Positions 10,207-21,260 of a stretch of DNA of 64,000 bases are shown in pieces; positions within the stretch are counted from its first letter, which is position 1, and each line of letters starts with the position of its first letter. The notes under the pieces are model-generated. The model was not told the DNA's origin and ran no database searches. It saw only the letters and a program-made list of their open reading frames with translations. Position numbers and translations under genes: made by a program. Location of the stretch: the NCBI RefSeq assembly GCF_937616625.2, contig NC_065576.1:30306128-30370127 (forward strand), in the 5' to 3' direction. Source of the stretch: Mercurialis annua. Lineage: Eukaryota > Streptophyta > Magnoliopsida > Malpighiales > Euphorbiaceae.

Positions 10207-10325
10207 GGGGTGCAACACGAGGACTTCCCAGGAGGTCACCGATCCTAGTACTGCTCTCGCCCAAGCACGTTTAACTTCGGAGTTCTGATGGGATCCGGTG
10301 CATTAGTGCTGGTATGATCGCACCC
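10207..10325 (-). rRNA. 5S: 5S rRNA, copy 31
   Basis: G85C. 5' spacer deleted, 2 heptamers (302-bp unit, the shortest class). Confidence 0.97.
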
Positions 10326-10508
10326 GTCATACCTTGCACGATCATCGCATATATCCGCTGCCTTGCAACTCATTCAACCAAAATAAAAACTATCTTTAAA
10401 AGTACGTTTTGGTCCCTGAATTGCAATTCATCGTTACTCGTTACTCGTTCTGTTTGTCTCTCGGCGATAGTAATAATAGAAAAAACGCAGTTCAAAAAAA
10501 GCGAAAAA

Positions 10509-10627
10509 GGGGTGCAACACGAGGACTTCCCAGGAGGTCACCGATCCTAGTACTGCTCTCGCCCAAGCACGTTTAACTTCGGAGTTCTGATGGGATCCGG
10601 TGCATTAGTGCTGGTATGATCGCACCC
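10509..10627 (-). rRNA. 5S: 5S rRNA, copy 32
   Basis: G85C. 5' spacer deleted, 2 heptamers; probably a tandem duplicate of copy 31. Confidence 0.97.
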
Positions 10628-10810
10628 GTCATACCTTGCACGATCATCGCATATATCCGCTGCCTTGCAACTCATTCAACCAAAATAAAAACTATCTTTA
10701 AAAGTACGTTTTGGTCCCTGAATTGCAATTCATCGTTACTCGTTACTCGTTCTGTTTGTCTCTCGGCGATAGTAATAATAGAAAAAACGCAGTTCAAAAA
10801 AAGCGAAAAA

Positions 10811-10929
10811 GGGGTGCAACACGAGGACTTCCCAGGAGGTCACCCATCCTAGTACTGCTCTCGCCCAAGCACGTTTAACTTCGGAGTTCTGATGGGATCC
10901 GGTGCATTAGTGCTGGTATGATCGCACCC
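10811..10929 (-). rRNA. 5S: 5S rRNA, copy 33
   Basis: Consensus gene. 5' spacer full, 2 heptamers. Confidence 0.97.
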
Positions 10930-11143
10930 GTCATACCTTGCACGATCATCGCATATATCCGCTGCCTTGCAACTCATTCAACCAAAATAAAAACTATCTT
11001 TAAAAGTACGTTTTGGTCCCTGAACTTTTTCCATATTTCCCGTTTGGTCCCTGAATTGCAATTCATCGTTACTCGTTACTCGTTCTGTTTGTCTCTCGGC
11101 GATAGTAATAATAGAAAAAACGCAGTTCAAAAAAAGCGAAAAA

Positions 11144-11262
11144 GGGGTGCAACACGAGGACTTCCCAGGAGGTCACCCATCCTAGTACTGCTCTCGCCCA
11201 AGCACGTTTAACTTCGGAGTTCTGATGGGATCCGGTGCATTAGTGCTGGTATGATCGCACCC
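11144..11262 (-). rRNA. 5S: 5S rRNA, copy 34
   Basis: Consensus gene behind an altered TATA element (ATAAAT). 5' spacer full, 3 heptamers. Confidence 0.97.
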
Positions 11263-11285
11263 GTCATACCTTGCACGATCATCGC

Positions 11286-11291
11286 ATTTAT
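11286..11291 (-). promoter_or_regulatory. altered TATA element, copy 34
   Basis: Minus strand reads ATAAAT instead of ATATAT. This is the only copy in which I saw a change inside the TATA-like element. Confidence 0.8.
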
Positions 11292-11483
11292 CCGCTGCCT
11301 TGCAACTCATTCAACCAAAATAAAAACTATCTTTAAAAGTACGTTTTGGTCCCTGAACTTTTTCCATATTTCCCGTTTGGTCCCTGAATTGCAATTCATC
11401 GTTACTCGTTACTCGTTACTCGTTCTGTTTGTCTCTCGGCGATAGTAATAATAGAAAAAACGCAGTTCAAAAAAAGCGAAAAA

Positions 11484-11602
11484 GGGGTGCAACACGAGGA
11501 CTTCCCAGGAGGTCACCGATCCTAGTACTGCTCTCGCCCAAGCACGTTTAACTTCGGAGTTCTGATGGGATCCGGTGCATTAGTGCTGGTATGATCGCAC
11601 CC
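11484..11602 (-). rRNA. 5S: 5S rRNA, copy 35
   Basis: G85C. 5' spacer full, 2 heptamers. Confidence 0.97.
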
Positions 11603-11816
11603 GTCATACCTTGCACGATCATCGCATATATCCGCTGCCTTGCAACTCATTCAACCAAAATAAAAACTATCTTTAAAAGTACGTTTTGGTCCCTGAACTT
11701 TTTTCATATTTCCCGTTTGGTCCCTGAATTGCAATTCATCGTTACTCGTTACTCGTTCTGTTTGTCTCTCGGCGATAGTAATAATAGAAAAAACGCAGTT
11801 CAAAAAAAGCGAAAAA

Positions 11817-11935
11817 GGGGTGCAACACGAGGACTTCCCAGGAGGTCACCCATCCTAGTACTGCTCTCACCCAAGCACGTTTAACTTCGGAGTTCTGATG
11901 GGATCCTGTGCATTAGTGCTGGTATGATCGCACCG
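11817..11935 (-). rRNA. 5S: 5S rRNA, copy 36
   Basis: C67T, C29A and G1C. 5' spacer full, 2 heptamers. Confidence 0.96.
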
Positions 11936-12149
11936 GTCATACCTTGCACGATCATCGCATATATCCGCTGCCTTGCAACTCATTCAACCAAAATAAAAAC
12001 TATCTTTAAAAGTACGTTTTGGTCCCTGAACTTTTTCCATATTTCCCGTTTGGTCCCTGAATTGCAATTCATCGTTACTCGTTACTCGTTCTGTTTGTCT
12101 CTCGGCGATAGTAATAATAGAAAAAACGCAGTTCAAAAAAAGCGAAAAA

Positions 12150-12268
12150 GGGGTGCAACACGAGGACTTCCCAGGAGGTCACCGATCCTAGTACTGCTCT
12201 CGCCCAAGCACGTTTAACTTCGGAGTTCTGATGGGATCCGGTGCATTAGTGCTGGTATGATCGCACCC
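12150..12268 (-). rRNA. 5S: 5S rRNA, copy 37
   Basis: G85C. 5' spacer full, 2 heptamers, gaacgttttcc variant. Confidence 0.97.
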
Positions 12269-12482
12269 GTCATACCTTGCACGATCATCGCATATATCCG
12301 CTGCCTTGCAACTCATTCAACCAAAATAAAAACTATCTTTAAAAGTACGTTTTGGTCCCTGAACGTTTTCCATATTTCCCGTTTGGTCCCTGAATTGCAA
12401 TTCATCGTTACTCGTTACTCGTTCTGTTTGTCTCTCGGCGATAGTAATAATAGAAAAAACGCAGTTCAAAAAAAGCGAAAAA

Positions 12483-12601
12483 GGGGTGCAACAAGAGGAC
12501 TTCCCAGGAGGTCACCCATCCTAGTACTGCTCTCGCCCAAGCACGTTTAACTTCGGAGTTCTGATGGGATCCGGTGCATTAGTGCTGGTATGATCGCACC
12601 C
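12483..12601 (-). rRNA. 5S: 5S rRNA, copy 38
   Basis: G108T, only in this copy. 5' spacer full, 3 heptamers. Confidence 0.96.
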
Positions 12602-12822
12602 GTCATACCTTGCACGATCATCGCATATATCCGCTGCCTTGCAACTCATTCAACCAAAATAAAAACTATCTTTAAAAGTACGTTTTGGTCCCTGAACTTT
12701 TTCCATATTTCCCGTTTGGTCCCTGAATTGCAATTCATCGTTACTCGTTACTCGTTACTCGTTCTGTTTGTCTCTCGGCGATAGTAATAATAGAAAAAAC
12801 GCAGTTCAAAAAAAGCGAAAAA

Positions 12823-12941
12823 GGGGTGCAACACGAGGACTTCCCAGGAGGTCACCGATCCTAGTACTGCTCTCGCCCAAGCACGTTTAACTTCGGAGTT
12901 CTGATGGGATCCGGTGCATTAGTGCTGGTATGATCGCACCC
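12823..12941 (-). rRNA. 5S: 5S rRNA, copy 39
   Basis: G85C. 5' spacer full, 2 heptamers. Confidence 0.97.
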
Positions 12942-13155
12942 GTCATACCTTGCACGATCATCGCATATATCCGCTGCCTTGCAACTCATTCAACCAAAAT
13001 AAAAACTATCTTTAAAAGTACGTTTTGGTCCCTGAACTTTTTCCATATTTCCCGTTTGGTCCCTGAATTGCAATTCATCGTTACTCGTTACTCGTTCTGT
13101 TTGTCTCTCGGCGATAGTAATAATAGAAAAAACGCAGTTCAAAAAAAGCGAAAAA

Positions 13156-13274
13156 GGGGTGCAACACGAGGACTTCCCAGGAGGTCACCCATCCTAGTAC
13201 TGCTCTCACCCAAGCACGTTTAACTTCGGAGTTCTGATGGGATCCTGTGCATTAGTGCTGGTATGATCGCACCG
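13156..13274 (-). rRNA. 5S: 5S rRNA, copy 40
   Basis: C67T, C29A and G1C. 5' spacer full, 2 heptamers. Confidence 0.96.
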
Positions 13275-13488
13275 GTCATACCTTGCACGATCATCGCATA
13301 TATCCGCTGCCTTGCAACTCATTCAACCAAAATAAAAACTATCTTTAAAAGTACGTTTTGGTCCCTGAACTTTTTCCATATTTCCCGTTTGGTCCCTGAA
13401 TTGCAATTCATCGTTACTCGTTACTCGTTCTGTTTGTCTCTCGGCGATAGTAATAATAGAAAAAACGCAGTTCAAAAAAAGCGAAAAA

Positions 13489-13607
13489 GGGGTGCAACAC
13501 GAGGACTTCCCAGGAGGTCACCCATCCTAGTACTGCTCTCGCCCAAGCACGTTTAACTTCGGAGTTCTGATGGGATCCGGTGCATTAGTGCTGGTATGAT
13601 CGCACCC
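13489..13607 (-). rRNA. 5S: 5S rRNA, copy 41
   Basis: Consensus gene. 5' spacer deleted, 3 heptamers. Confidence 0.97.
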
Positions 13608-13797
13608 GTCATACCTTGCACGATCATCGCATATATCCGCTGCCTTGCAACTCATTCAACCAAAATAAAAACTATCTTTAAAAGTACGTTTTGGTCCCTG
13701 AATTGCAATTCATCGTTACTCGTTACTCGTTACTCGTTCTGTTTGTCTCTCGGCGATAGTAATAATAGAAAAAACGCAGTTCAAAAAAAGCGAAAAA

Positions 13798-13916
13798 GGG
13801 GTGCAACACGAGGACTTCCCAGGAGGTCACCCATCCTAGTACTGCTCTCGCCCAAGCACGTTGATCTTCGGAGTTCTGATGGGATCCGGTGCATTAGTGC
13901 TGGTATGATCGCACCC
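13798..13916 (-). rRNA. 5S: 5S rRNA, copy 42
   Basis: T52A+A54C. 5' spacer full, 2 heptamers. Confidence 0.97.
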
Positions 13917-14130
13917 GTCATACCTTGCACGATCATCGCATATATCCGCTGCCTTGCAACTCATTCAACCAAAATAAAAACTATCTTTAAAAGTACGTTT
14001 TGGTCCCTGAACTTTTTCCATATTTCCCGTTTGGTCCCTGAATTGCAATTCATCGTTACTCGTTACTCGTTCTGTTTGTCTCTCGGCGATAGTAATAATA
14101 GAAAAAACGCAGTTCAAAAAAAGCGAAAAA

Positions 14131-14249
14131 GGGGTGCAACACGAGGACTTCCCAGGAGGTCACCCATCCTAGTACTGCTCTCGCCCAAGCACGTTTTACT
14201 TCGGAGTTCTGATGGGATCCGGTGCATTAGTGCTGGTATGATCGCACCC
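14131..14249 (-). rRNA. 5S: 5S rRNA, copy 43
   Basis: T53A, only in this copy. 5' spacer full, 3 heptamers. Confidence 0.97.
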
Positions 14250-14470
14250 GTCATACCTTGCACGATCATCGCATATATCCGCTGCCTTGCAACTCATTCA
14301 ACCAAAATAAAAACTATCTTTAAAAGTACGTTTTGGTCCCTGAACTTTTTCCATATTTCCCGTTTGGTCCCTGAATTGCAATTCATCGTTACTCGTTACT
14401 CGTTACTCGTTCTGTTTGTCTCTCGGCGATAGTAATAATAGAAAAAACGCAGTTCAAAAAAAGCGAAAAA

Positions 14471-14589
14471 GGGGTGCAACACGAGGACTTCCCAGGAGGT
14501 CACCGATCCTAGTACTGCTCTCGCCCAAGCACGTTTAACTTCGGAGTTCTGATGGGATCCGGTGCATTAGTGCTGGTATGATCGCACCC
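14471..14589 (-). rRNA. 5S: 5S rRNA, copy 44
   Basis: G85C. 5' spacer full, 2 heptamers. Confidence 0.97.
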
Positions 14590-14803
14590 GTCATACCTTG
14601 CACGATCATCGCATATATCCGCTGCCTTGCAACTCATTCAACCAAAATAAAAACTATCTTTAAAAGTACGTTTTGGTCCCTGAACTTTTTCCATATTTCC
14701 CGTTTGGTCCCTGAATTGCAATTCATCGTTACTCGTTACTCGTTCTGTTTGTCTCTCGGCGATAGTAATAATAGAAAAAACGCAGTTCAAAAAAAGCGAA
14801 AAA

Positions 14804-14922
14804 GGGGTGCAACACGAGGACTTCCCAGGAGGTCACCCATCCTAGTACTGCTCTCGCCCAAGCACGTTTAACTTCGGAGTTCTGATGGGATCCTGTGCAT
14901 TAGTGCTGGTATGATCGCACCG
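14804..14922 (-). rRNA. 5S: 5S rRNA, copy 45
   Basis: C29A and G1C without C67T. 5' spacer full, 2 heptamers. Confidence 0.96.
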
Positions 14923-15136
14923 GTCATACCTTGCACGATCATCGCATATATCCGCTGCCTTGCAACTCATTCAACCAAAATAAAAACTATCTTTAAAAGT
15001 ACGTTTTGGTCCCTGAACTTTTTCCATATTTCCCGTTTGGTCCCTGAATTGCAATTCATCGTTACTCGTTACTCGTTCTGTTTGTCTCTCGGCGATAGTA
15101 ATAATAGAAAAAACGCAGTTCAAAAAAAGCGAAAAA

Positions 15137-15255
15137 GGGGTGCAACACGAGGACTTCCCAGGAGGTCACCCATCCTAGTACTGCTCTCGCCCAAGCACGT
15201 TTAACTTCGGAGTTCTGATGGGATCCGGTGCATTAGTGCTGGTATGATCGCACCC
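15137..15255 (-). rRNA. 5S: 5S rRNA, copy 46
   Basis: Consensus gene. 5' spacer deleted, 3 heptamers. Confidence 0.97.
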
Positions 15256-15430
15256 GTCATACCTTGCACGATCATCGCATATATCCGCTGCCTTGCAACT
15301 CATTCAACCAAAATAAAAACTATCTTTAAAAGTACGTTTTGGTCCCTGAATTGCAATTCATCGTTACTCGTTACTCGTTACTCGTTCTGTTTGTCTCTCG
15401 GCGATAGTAATAATAGAAAAAACGCAGTTC

Positions 15431-15445
15431 AAAAAAAGCGAACAA
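15431..15445 (-). terminator. interrupted proximal terminator, copy 47
   Basis: The proximal run reads TTGTT (15445-15441), so no T4 is left next to the gene. The T7 run at 15437-15431 remains. A longer transcript is predicted. Confidence 0.75.
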
Positions 15446-15564
15446 GGGGTGCAACACGAGGACTTCCCAGGAGGTCACCCATCCTAGTCCTGCTCTCGCC
15501 CAAGCACGTTGATCTTCGGAGTTCTGATGGGATCCGGTGCATTAGTGCTGGTATGATCGCACCC
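15446..15564 (-). rRNA. 5S: 5S rRNA, copy 47
   Basis: T52A+A54C plus T76G (loop E side), with an interrupted proximal terminator. Candidate weak or dead copy. 5' spacer full, 2 heptamers. Confidence 0.95.
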
Positions 15565-15778
15565 GTCATACCTTGCACGATCATCGCATATATCCGCTGC
15601 CTTGCAACTCATTCAACCAAAATAAAAACTATCTTTAAAAGTACGTTTTGGTCCCTGAACTTTTTCCATATTTCCCGTTTGGTCCCTGAATTGCAATTCA
15701 TCGTTACTCGTTACTCGTTCTGTTTGTCTCTCGGCGATAGTAATAATAGAAAAAACGCAGTTCAAAAAAAGCGAAAAA

Positions 15779-15897
15779 GGGGTGCAACACGAGGACTTCC
15801 CAGGAGGTCACCCATCCTAGTACTGCTCTCGCCCAAGCACGTTTAACTTCGGAGTTCTGATGGGATCCGGTGCATTAGTGCTGGTATGATCGCACCC
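15779..15897 (-). rRNA. 5S: 5S rRNA, copy 48
   Basis: Consensus gene. 5' spacer full, 4 heptamers. Confidence 0.97.
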
Positions 15898-16125
15898 GTC
15901 ATACCTTGCACGATCATCGCATATATCCGCTGCCTTGCAACTCATTCAACCAAAATAAAAACTATCTTTAAAAGTACGTTTTGGTCCCTGAACTTTTTCC
16001 ATATTTCCCGTTTGGTCCCTGAATTGCAATTCATCGTTACTCGTTACTCGTTACTCGTTACTCGTTCTGTTTGTCTCTCGGCGATAGTAATAATAGAAAA
16101 AACGCAGTTCAAAAAAAGCGAAAAA

Positions 16126-16244
16126 GGGGTGCAACACGAGGACTTCCTAGGAGGTCACCGATCCTAGTACTGCTCTCGCCCAAGCACGTTTAACTTCGGA
16201 GTTCTGATGGGATCCGGTGCATTAGTGCTGGTATGATCGCACCC
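16126..16244 (-). rRNA. 5S: 5S rRNA, copy 49
   Basis: G97A and G85C. 5' spacer full, 2 heptamers. Confidence 0.96.
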
Positions 16245-16458
16245 GTCATACCTTGCACGATCATCGCATATATCCGCTGCCTTGCAACTCATTCAACCAA
16301 AATAAAAACTATCTTTAAAAGTACGTTTTGGTCCCTGAACTTTTTCCATATTTCCCGTTTGGTCCCTGAATTGCAATTCATCGTTACTCGTTACTCGTTC
16401 TGTTTGTCTCTCGGCGATAGTAATAATAGAAAAAACGCAGTTCAAAAAAAGCGAAAAA

Positions 16459-16577
16459 GGGGTGCAACACGAGGACTTCCCAGGAGGTCACCCATCCTAG
16501 TACTGCTCTCGCCCAAGCACGTTTAACTTCGGAGTTCTGATGGGATCCTGTGCATTAGTGCTGGTATGATCGCACCG
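16459..16577 (-). rRNA. 5S: 5S rRNA, copy 50
   Basis: C29A and G1C without C67T. 5' spacer full, 2 heptamers. Confidence 0.96.
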
Positions 16578-16791
16578 GTCATACCTTGCACGATCATCGC
16601 ATATATCCGCTGCCTTGCAACTCATTCAACCAAAATAAAAACTATCTTTAAAAGTACGTTTTGGTCCCTGAACTTTTTCCATATTTCCCGTTTGGTCCCT
16701 GAATTGCAATTCATCGTTACTCGTTACTCGTTCTGTTTGTCTCTCGGCGATAGTAATAATAGAAAAAACGCAGTTCAAAAAAAGCGAAAAA

Positions 16792-16910
16792 GGGGTGCAA
16801 CACGAGGACTTCCCAGGAGGTCACCCATCCTAGTACTGCTCTCGCCCAAGCACGTTTAACTTCGGAGTTCTGATGGGATCCGGTGCATTAGTGCTGGTAT
16901 GATCGCACCC
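16792..16910 (-). rRNA. 5S: 5S rRNA, copy 51
   Basis: Consensus gene. 5' spacer deleted, 3 heptamers. Confidence 0.97.
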
Positions 16911-17100
16911 GTCATACCTTGCACGATCATCGCATATATCCGCTGCCTTGCAACTCATTCAACCAAAATAAAAACTATCTTTAAAAGTACGTTTTGGTCC
17001 CTGAATTGCAATTCATCGTTACTCGTTACTCGTTACTCGTTCTGTTTGTCTCTCGGCGATAGTAATAATAGAAAAAACGCAGTTCAAAAAAAGCGAAAAA

Positions 17101-17219
17101 GGGGTGCAACACGAGGACTTCCCAGGAGGTCACCCATCCTAGTACTGCTCTCGCCCAAGCACGTTGATCTTCGGAGTTCTGATGGGATCCGGTGCATTAG
17201 TGCTGGTATGATCGCACCC
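17101..17219 (-). rRNA. 5S: 5S rRNA, copy 52
   Basis: T52A+A54C. 5' spacer full, 2 heptamers, with actatattt and ttccaattc variants shared with copy 66. Confidence 0.97.
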
Positions 17220-17433
17220 GTCATACCTTGCACGATCATCGCATATATCCGCTGCCTTGCAACTCATTCAACCAAAATAAAAACTATATTTAAAAGTACG
17301 TTTTGGTCCCTGAACTTTTTCCATATTTCCCGTTTGGTCCCTGAATTCCAATTCATCGTTACTCGTTACTCGTTCTGTTTGTCTCTCGGCGATAGTAATA
17401 ATAGAAAAAACGCAGTTCAAAAAAAGCTTAAAA

Positions 17434-17552
17434 GGGGTGCAACACGAGGACTTCCCAGGAGGTCACCCATCCTAGTACTGCTCTCGCCCAAGCACGTTTA
17501 ACTTCGGAGTTCTGATGGGATCCGGTGCATTAGTGCTGGTATGATCGCACCC
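17434..17552 (-). rRNA. 5S: 5S rRNA, copy 53
   Basis: Consensus gene. Proximal terminator T4 (gcttaaaagg). 5' spacer full, 4 heptamers. Confidence 0.97.
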
Positions 17553-17780
17553 GTCATACCTTGCACGATCATCGCATATATCCGCTGCCTTGCAACTCAT
17601 TCAACCAAAATAAAAACTATCTTTAAAAGTACGTTTTGGTCCCTGAACTTTTTCCATATTTCCCGTTTGGTCCCTGAATTGCAATTCATCGTTACTCGTT
17701 ACTCGTTACTCGTTACTCGTTCTGTTTGTCTCTCGGCGATAGTAATAATAGAAAAAAAGCAGTTCAAAAAAAGCGAAAAA

Positions 17781-17899
17781 GGGGTGCAACACGAGGACTT
17801 CCCAGGAGGTCACCCATCCTAGTACTGCTCTCGCCCAAGCACGTTTAACTTCGGAGTTCTGATGGGATCCGGTGCATTAGTGCTGGTATGATCGCACCC
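17781..17899 (-). rRNA. 5S: 5S rRNA, copy 54
   Basis: Consensus gene. Third T-run is T7. 5' spacer full, 3 heptamers. Confidence 0.97.
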
Positions 17900-18120
17900 G
17901 TCATACCTTGCACGATCATCGCATATATCCGCTGCCTTGCAACTCATTCAACCAAAATAAAAACTATCTTTAAAAGTACGTTTTGGTCCCTGAACTTTTT
18001 CCATATTTCCCGTTTGGTCCCTGAATTGCAATTCATCGTTACTCGTTACTCGTTACTCGTTCTGTTTGTCTCTCGGCGATAGTAATAATAGAAAAAACGC
18101 AGTTCAAAAAAAGCGAAAAA

Positions 18121-18239
18121 GGGGTGCAACACGAGGACTTCCCAGGAGGTCACCCATCCTAGTACTGCTCTCGCCCAAGCACGTTTAACTTCGGAGTTCT
18201 GATGGGATCCGGTGCATTAGTGCTGGTATGATCGCACCC
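18121..18239 (-). rRNA. 5S: 5S rRNA, copy 55
   Basis: Consensus gene. 5' spacer deleted, 2 heptamers. Confidence 0.97.
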
Positions 18240-18422
18240 GTCATACCTTGCACGATCATCGCATATATCCGCTGCCTTGCAACTCATTCAACCAAAATAA
18301 AAACTATCTTTAAAAGTACGTTTTGGTCCCTGAATTGCAATTCATCGTTACTCGTTACTCGTTCTGTTTGTCTCTCGGCGATAGTAATAATAGAAAAAAC
18401 GCAGTTCAAAAAAAGCGAAAAA

Positions 18423-18541
18423 GGGGTGCAACACGAGGACTTCCCAGGAGGTCACCCATCCTAGTACTGCTCTCGCCCAAGCACGTTGATCTTCGGAGTT
18501 CTGATGGGATCCGGTGCATTAGTGCTGGTATGATCGCACCC
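18423..18541 (-). rRNA. 5S: 5S rRNA, copy 56
   Basis: T52A+A54C. 5' spacer full, 2 heptamers. Confidence 0.97.
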
Positions 18542-18755
18542 GTCATACCTTGCACGATCATCGCATATATCCGCTGCCTTGCAACTCATTCAACCAAAAT
18601 AAAAACTATCTTTAAAAGTACGTTTTGGTCCCTGAACTTTTTCCATATTTCCCGTTTGGTCCCTGAATTGCAATTCATCGTTACTCGTTACTCGTTCTGT
18701 TTGTCTCTCGGCGATAGTAATAATAGAAAAAACGCAGTTCAAAAAAAGCGAAAAA

Positions 18756-18874
18756 GGGGTGCAACACGAGGACTTCCCAGGAGGTCACCCATCCTAGTAC
18801 TGCTCTCGCCCAAGCACGTTTAACTTCGGAGTTCTGATGGGATCCGGTGCATTAGTGCTGGTATGATCGCACCC
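18756..18874 (-). rRNA. 5S: 5S rRNA, copy 57
   Basis: Consensus gene. 5' spacer full, 4 heptamers, GCT marker. Confidence 0.97.
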
Positions 18875-19102
18875 GTCATACCTTGCACGATCATCGCATA
18901 TATCCGCTGCCTTGCAACTCATTCAACCAAAATAAAAGCTATCTTTAAAAGTACGTTTTGGTCCCTGAACTTTTTCCATATTTCCCGTTTGGTCCCTGAA
19001 TTGCAATTCATCGTTACTCGTTACTCGTTACTCGTTACTCGTTCTGTTTGTCTCTCGGCGATAGTAATAATAGAAAAAACGCAGTTCAAAAAAAGCGAAA
19101 AA

Positions 19103-19221
19103 GGGGTGCAACACGAGGACTTCCCTGGAGGTCACCCATCCTAGTACTGCTCTCGCCCAAGCACGTTGATCTTCGGAGTTCTGATGGGATCCGGTGCATT
19201 AGTGCTGGTATGATCGCACCC
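19103..19221 (-). rRNA. 5S: 5S rRNA, copy 58
   Basis: T52A+A54C and T96A. Promoter base -7 is T instead of G. 5' spacer full, 2 heptamers. Confidence 0.96.
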
Positions 19222-19435
19222 GTCATAACTTGCACGATCATCGCATATATCCGCTGCCTTGCAACTCATTCAACCAAAATAAAAACTATCTTTAAAAGTA
19301 CGTTTTGGTCCCTGAACTTTTTCCATATTTCCCGTTTGGTCCCTGAATTGCAATTCATCGTTACTCGTTACTCGTTCTGTTTGTCTCTCGGCGATAGTAA
19401 TAATAGAAAAAACGCAGTTCAAAAAAAGCGAAAAA

Positions 19436-19553
19436 GGGTGCAACACGAGGACTTCCCAGGAGGTCACCCATCCTAGTACTGCTCTCGCCCAAGCACATTT
19501 AACTTCGGAGTTCTGATGGGATCCGGTGCATTAGTGCTGGTATGATCGCACCC
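19436..19553 (-). rRNA. 5S: 5S rRNA, copy 59
   Basis: C57T; ends CCC rather than CCCC, so 118 nt. 5' spacer full, 4 heptamers. Confidence 0.96.
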
Positions 19554-19781
19554 GTCATACCTTGCACGATCATCGCATATATCCGCTGCCTTGCAACTCA
19601 TTCAACCAAAATAAAAACTATCTTTAAAAGTACGTTTTGGTCCCTGAACTTTTTCCATATTTCCCGTTTGGTCCCTGAATTGCAATTCATCGTTACTCGT
19701 TACTCGTTACTCGTTACTCGTTCTGTTTGTCTCTCGGCGATAGTAATAATAGAAAAAAAGCAGTTCAAAAAAAGCGAAAAA

Positions 19782-19900
19782 GGGGTGCAACACGAGGACT
19801 TCCCAGGAGGTCACCGATCCTAGTACTGCTCTCGCCCAAGCACGTTTAACTTCGGAGTTCTGATGGGATCCGGTGCATTAGTGCTGGTATGATCGCACCC
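19782..19900 (-). rRNA. 5S: 5S rRNA, copy 60
   Basis: G85C. Third T-run is T7. 5' spacer full, 3 heptamers. Confidence 0.97.
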
Positions 19901-20121
19901 GTCATACCTTGCACGATCATCGCATATATCCGCTGCCTTGCAACTCATTCAACCAAAATAAAAACTATCTTTAAAAGTACGTTTTGGTCCCTGAACTTTT
20001 TCCATATTTCCCGTTTGGTCCCTGAATTGCAATTCATCGTTACTCGTTACTCGTTACTCGTTCTGTTTGTCTCTCGGCGATAGTAATAATAGAAAAAACG
20101 CAGTTCAAAAAAAGCGAAAAA

Positions 20122-20240
20122 GGGGTGCAACACGAGGACTTCCCAGGAGGTCACCCATCCTAGTACTGCTCTCGCCCAAGCACGTTTAACTTCGGAGTTC
20201 TGATGGGATCCGGTGCATTAGTGCTGGTATGATCGCACCC
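20122..20240 (-). rRNA. 5S: 5S rRNA, copy 61
   Basis: Consensus gene. 5' spacer full, 4 heptamers, GCT marker, cgttttgt variant. Confidence 0.97.
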
Positions 20241-20468
20241 GTCATACCTTGCACGATCATCGCATATATCCGCTGCCTTGCAACTCATTCAACCAAAATA
20301 AAAGCTATCTTTAAAAGTACGTTTTGGTCCCTGAACTTTTTCCATATTTCCCGTTTGGTCCCTGAATTGCAATTCATCGTTACTCGTTACTCGTTACTCG
20401 TTACTCGTTTTGTTTGTCTCTCGGCGATAGTAATAATAGAAAAAACGCAGTTCAAAAAAAGCGAAAAA

Positions 20469-20587
20469 GGGGTGCAACACGAGGACTTCCCAGGAGGTCA
20501 CCCATCCTAGTACTGCTCTCGCCCAAGCACGTTGATCTTCGGAGTTCTGATGGGATCCGGTGCATTAGTGCTGGTATGATCGCACCC
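20469..20587 (-). rRNA. 5S: 5S rRNA, copy 62
   Basis: T52A+A54C. 5' spacer full, 2 heptamers, caaacaaa variant. Confidence 0.97.
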
Positions 20588-20801
20588 GTCATACCTTGCA
20601 CGATCATCGCATATATCCGCTGCCTTGCAACTCATTCAAACAAAATAAAAACTATCTTTAAAAGTACGTTTTGGTCCCTGAACTTTTTCCATATTTCCCG
20701 TTTGGTCCCTGAATTGCAATTCATCGTTACTCGTTACTCGTTCTGTTTGTCTCTCGGCGATAGTAATAATAGAAAAAACGCAGTTCAAAAAAAGCGAAAA
20801 A

Positions 20802-20920
20802 GGGGTGCAACACGAGGACTTCCCAGGAGGTCACCCATCCTAGTACTGCTCTCGCCCAAGCACGTTTAACTTCGGAGTTCTGATGGGATCCGGTGCATTA
20901 GTGCTGGTATGATCGCACCC
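20802..20920 (-). rRNA. 5S: 5S rRNA, copy 63
   Basis: Consensus gene. 5' spacer full, 3 heptamers. Confidence 0.97.
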
Positions 20921-21141
20921 GTCATACCTTGCACGATCATCGCATATATCCGCTGCCTTGCAACTCATTCAACCAAAATAAAAACTATCTTTAAAAGTAC
21001 GTTTTGGTCCCTGAACTTTTTCCATATTTCCCGTTTGGTCCCTGAATTGCAATTCATCGTTACTCGTTACTCGTTACTCGTTCTGTTTGTCTCTCGGCGA
21101 TAGTAATAATAGAAAAAACGCAGTTCAAAAAAAGCGAAAAA

Positions 21142-21260
21142 GGGGTGCAACACGAGGACTTCCCAGGAGGTCACCCATCCTAGTACTGCTCTCGCCCAAG
21201 CACGTTTAACTTCGGAGTTCTGATGGGATCCGGTGCATTAGTGCTGGTATGATCGCACCC
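21142..21260 (-). rRNA. 5S: 5S rRNA, copy 64
   Basis: Consensus gene, between the two 13-unit blocks. 5' spacer full, 2 heptamers. Confidence 0.97.

Larger units (their letters stand above)
12930..14577. repeat. 5-unit block, round 1
   Basis: Copies 39-43: G85C; C67T+C29A+G1C; consensus with deleted spacer; T52A+A54C; T53A. This order is followed in the next two blocks with small changes. Length 1648 bp. Confidence 0.83.
14578..16232. repeat. 5-unit block, round 2
   Basis: Copies 44-48: G85C; C29A+G1C; consensus with deleted spacer; T52A+A54C (also T76G); consensus with 4 heptamers. Length 1655 bp. Confidence 0.85.
16233..17887. repeat. 5-unit block, round 3
   Basis: Copies 49-53 match round 2 unit for unit in length (shift 1655 bp), with private changes G97A in copy 49 and no T76G in copy 52. 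Its last three units are also the start of the 13-unit block. Confidence 0.85.
16899..21248. repeat. 13-unit block, copy I
   Basis: Copies 51-63. The order of rare markers (ttccaattc spacer, gaaaaaaagc T-run, T96A gene, 118-nt gene, cgttttgt spacer, caaacaaa spacer) is repeated in copies 65-77. The shift is 4683 bp, then 4690 bp after one heptamer difference. A 5-unit part resembles 2914-4582. Confidence 0.9.
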
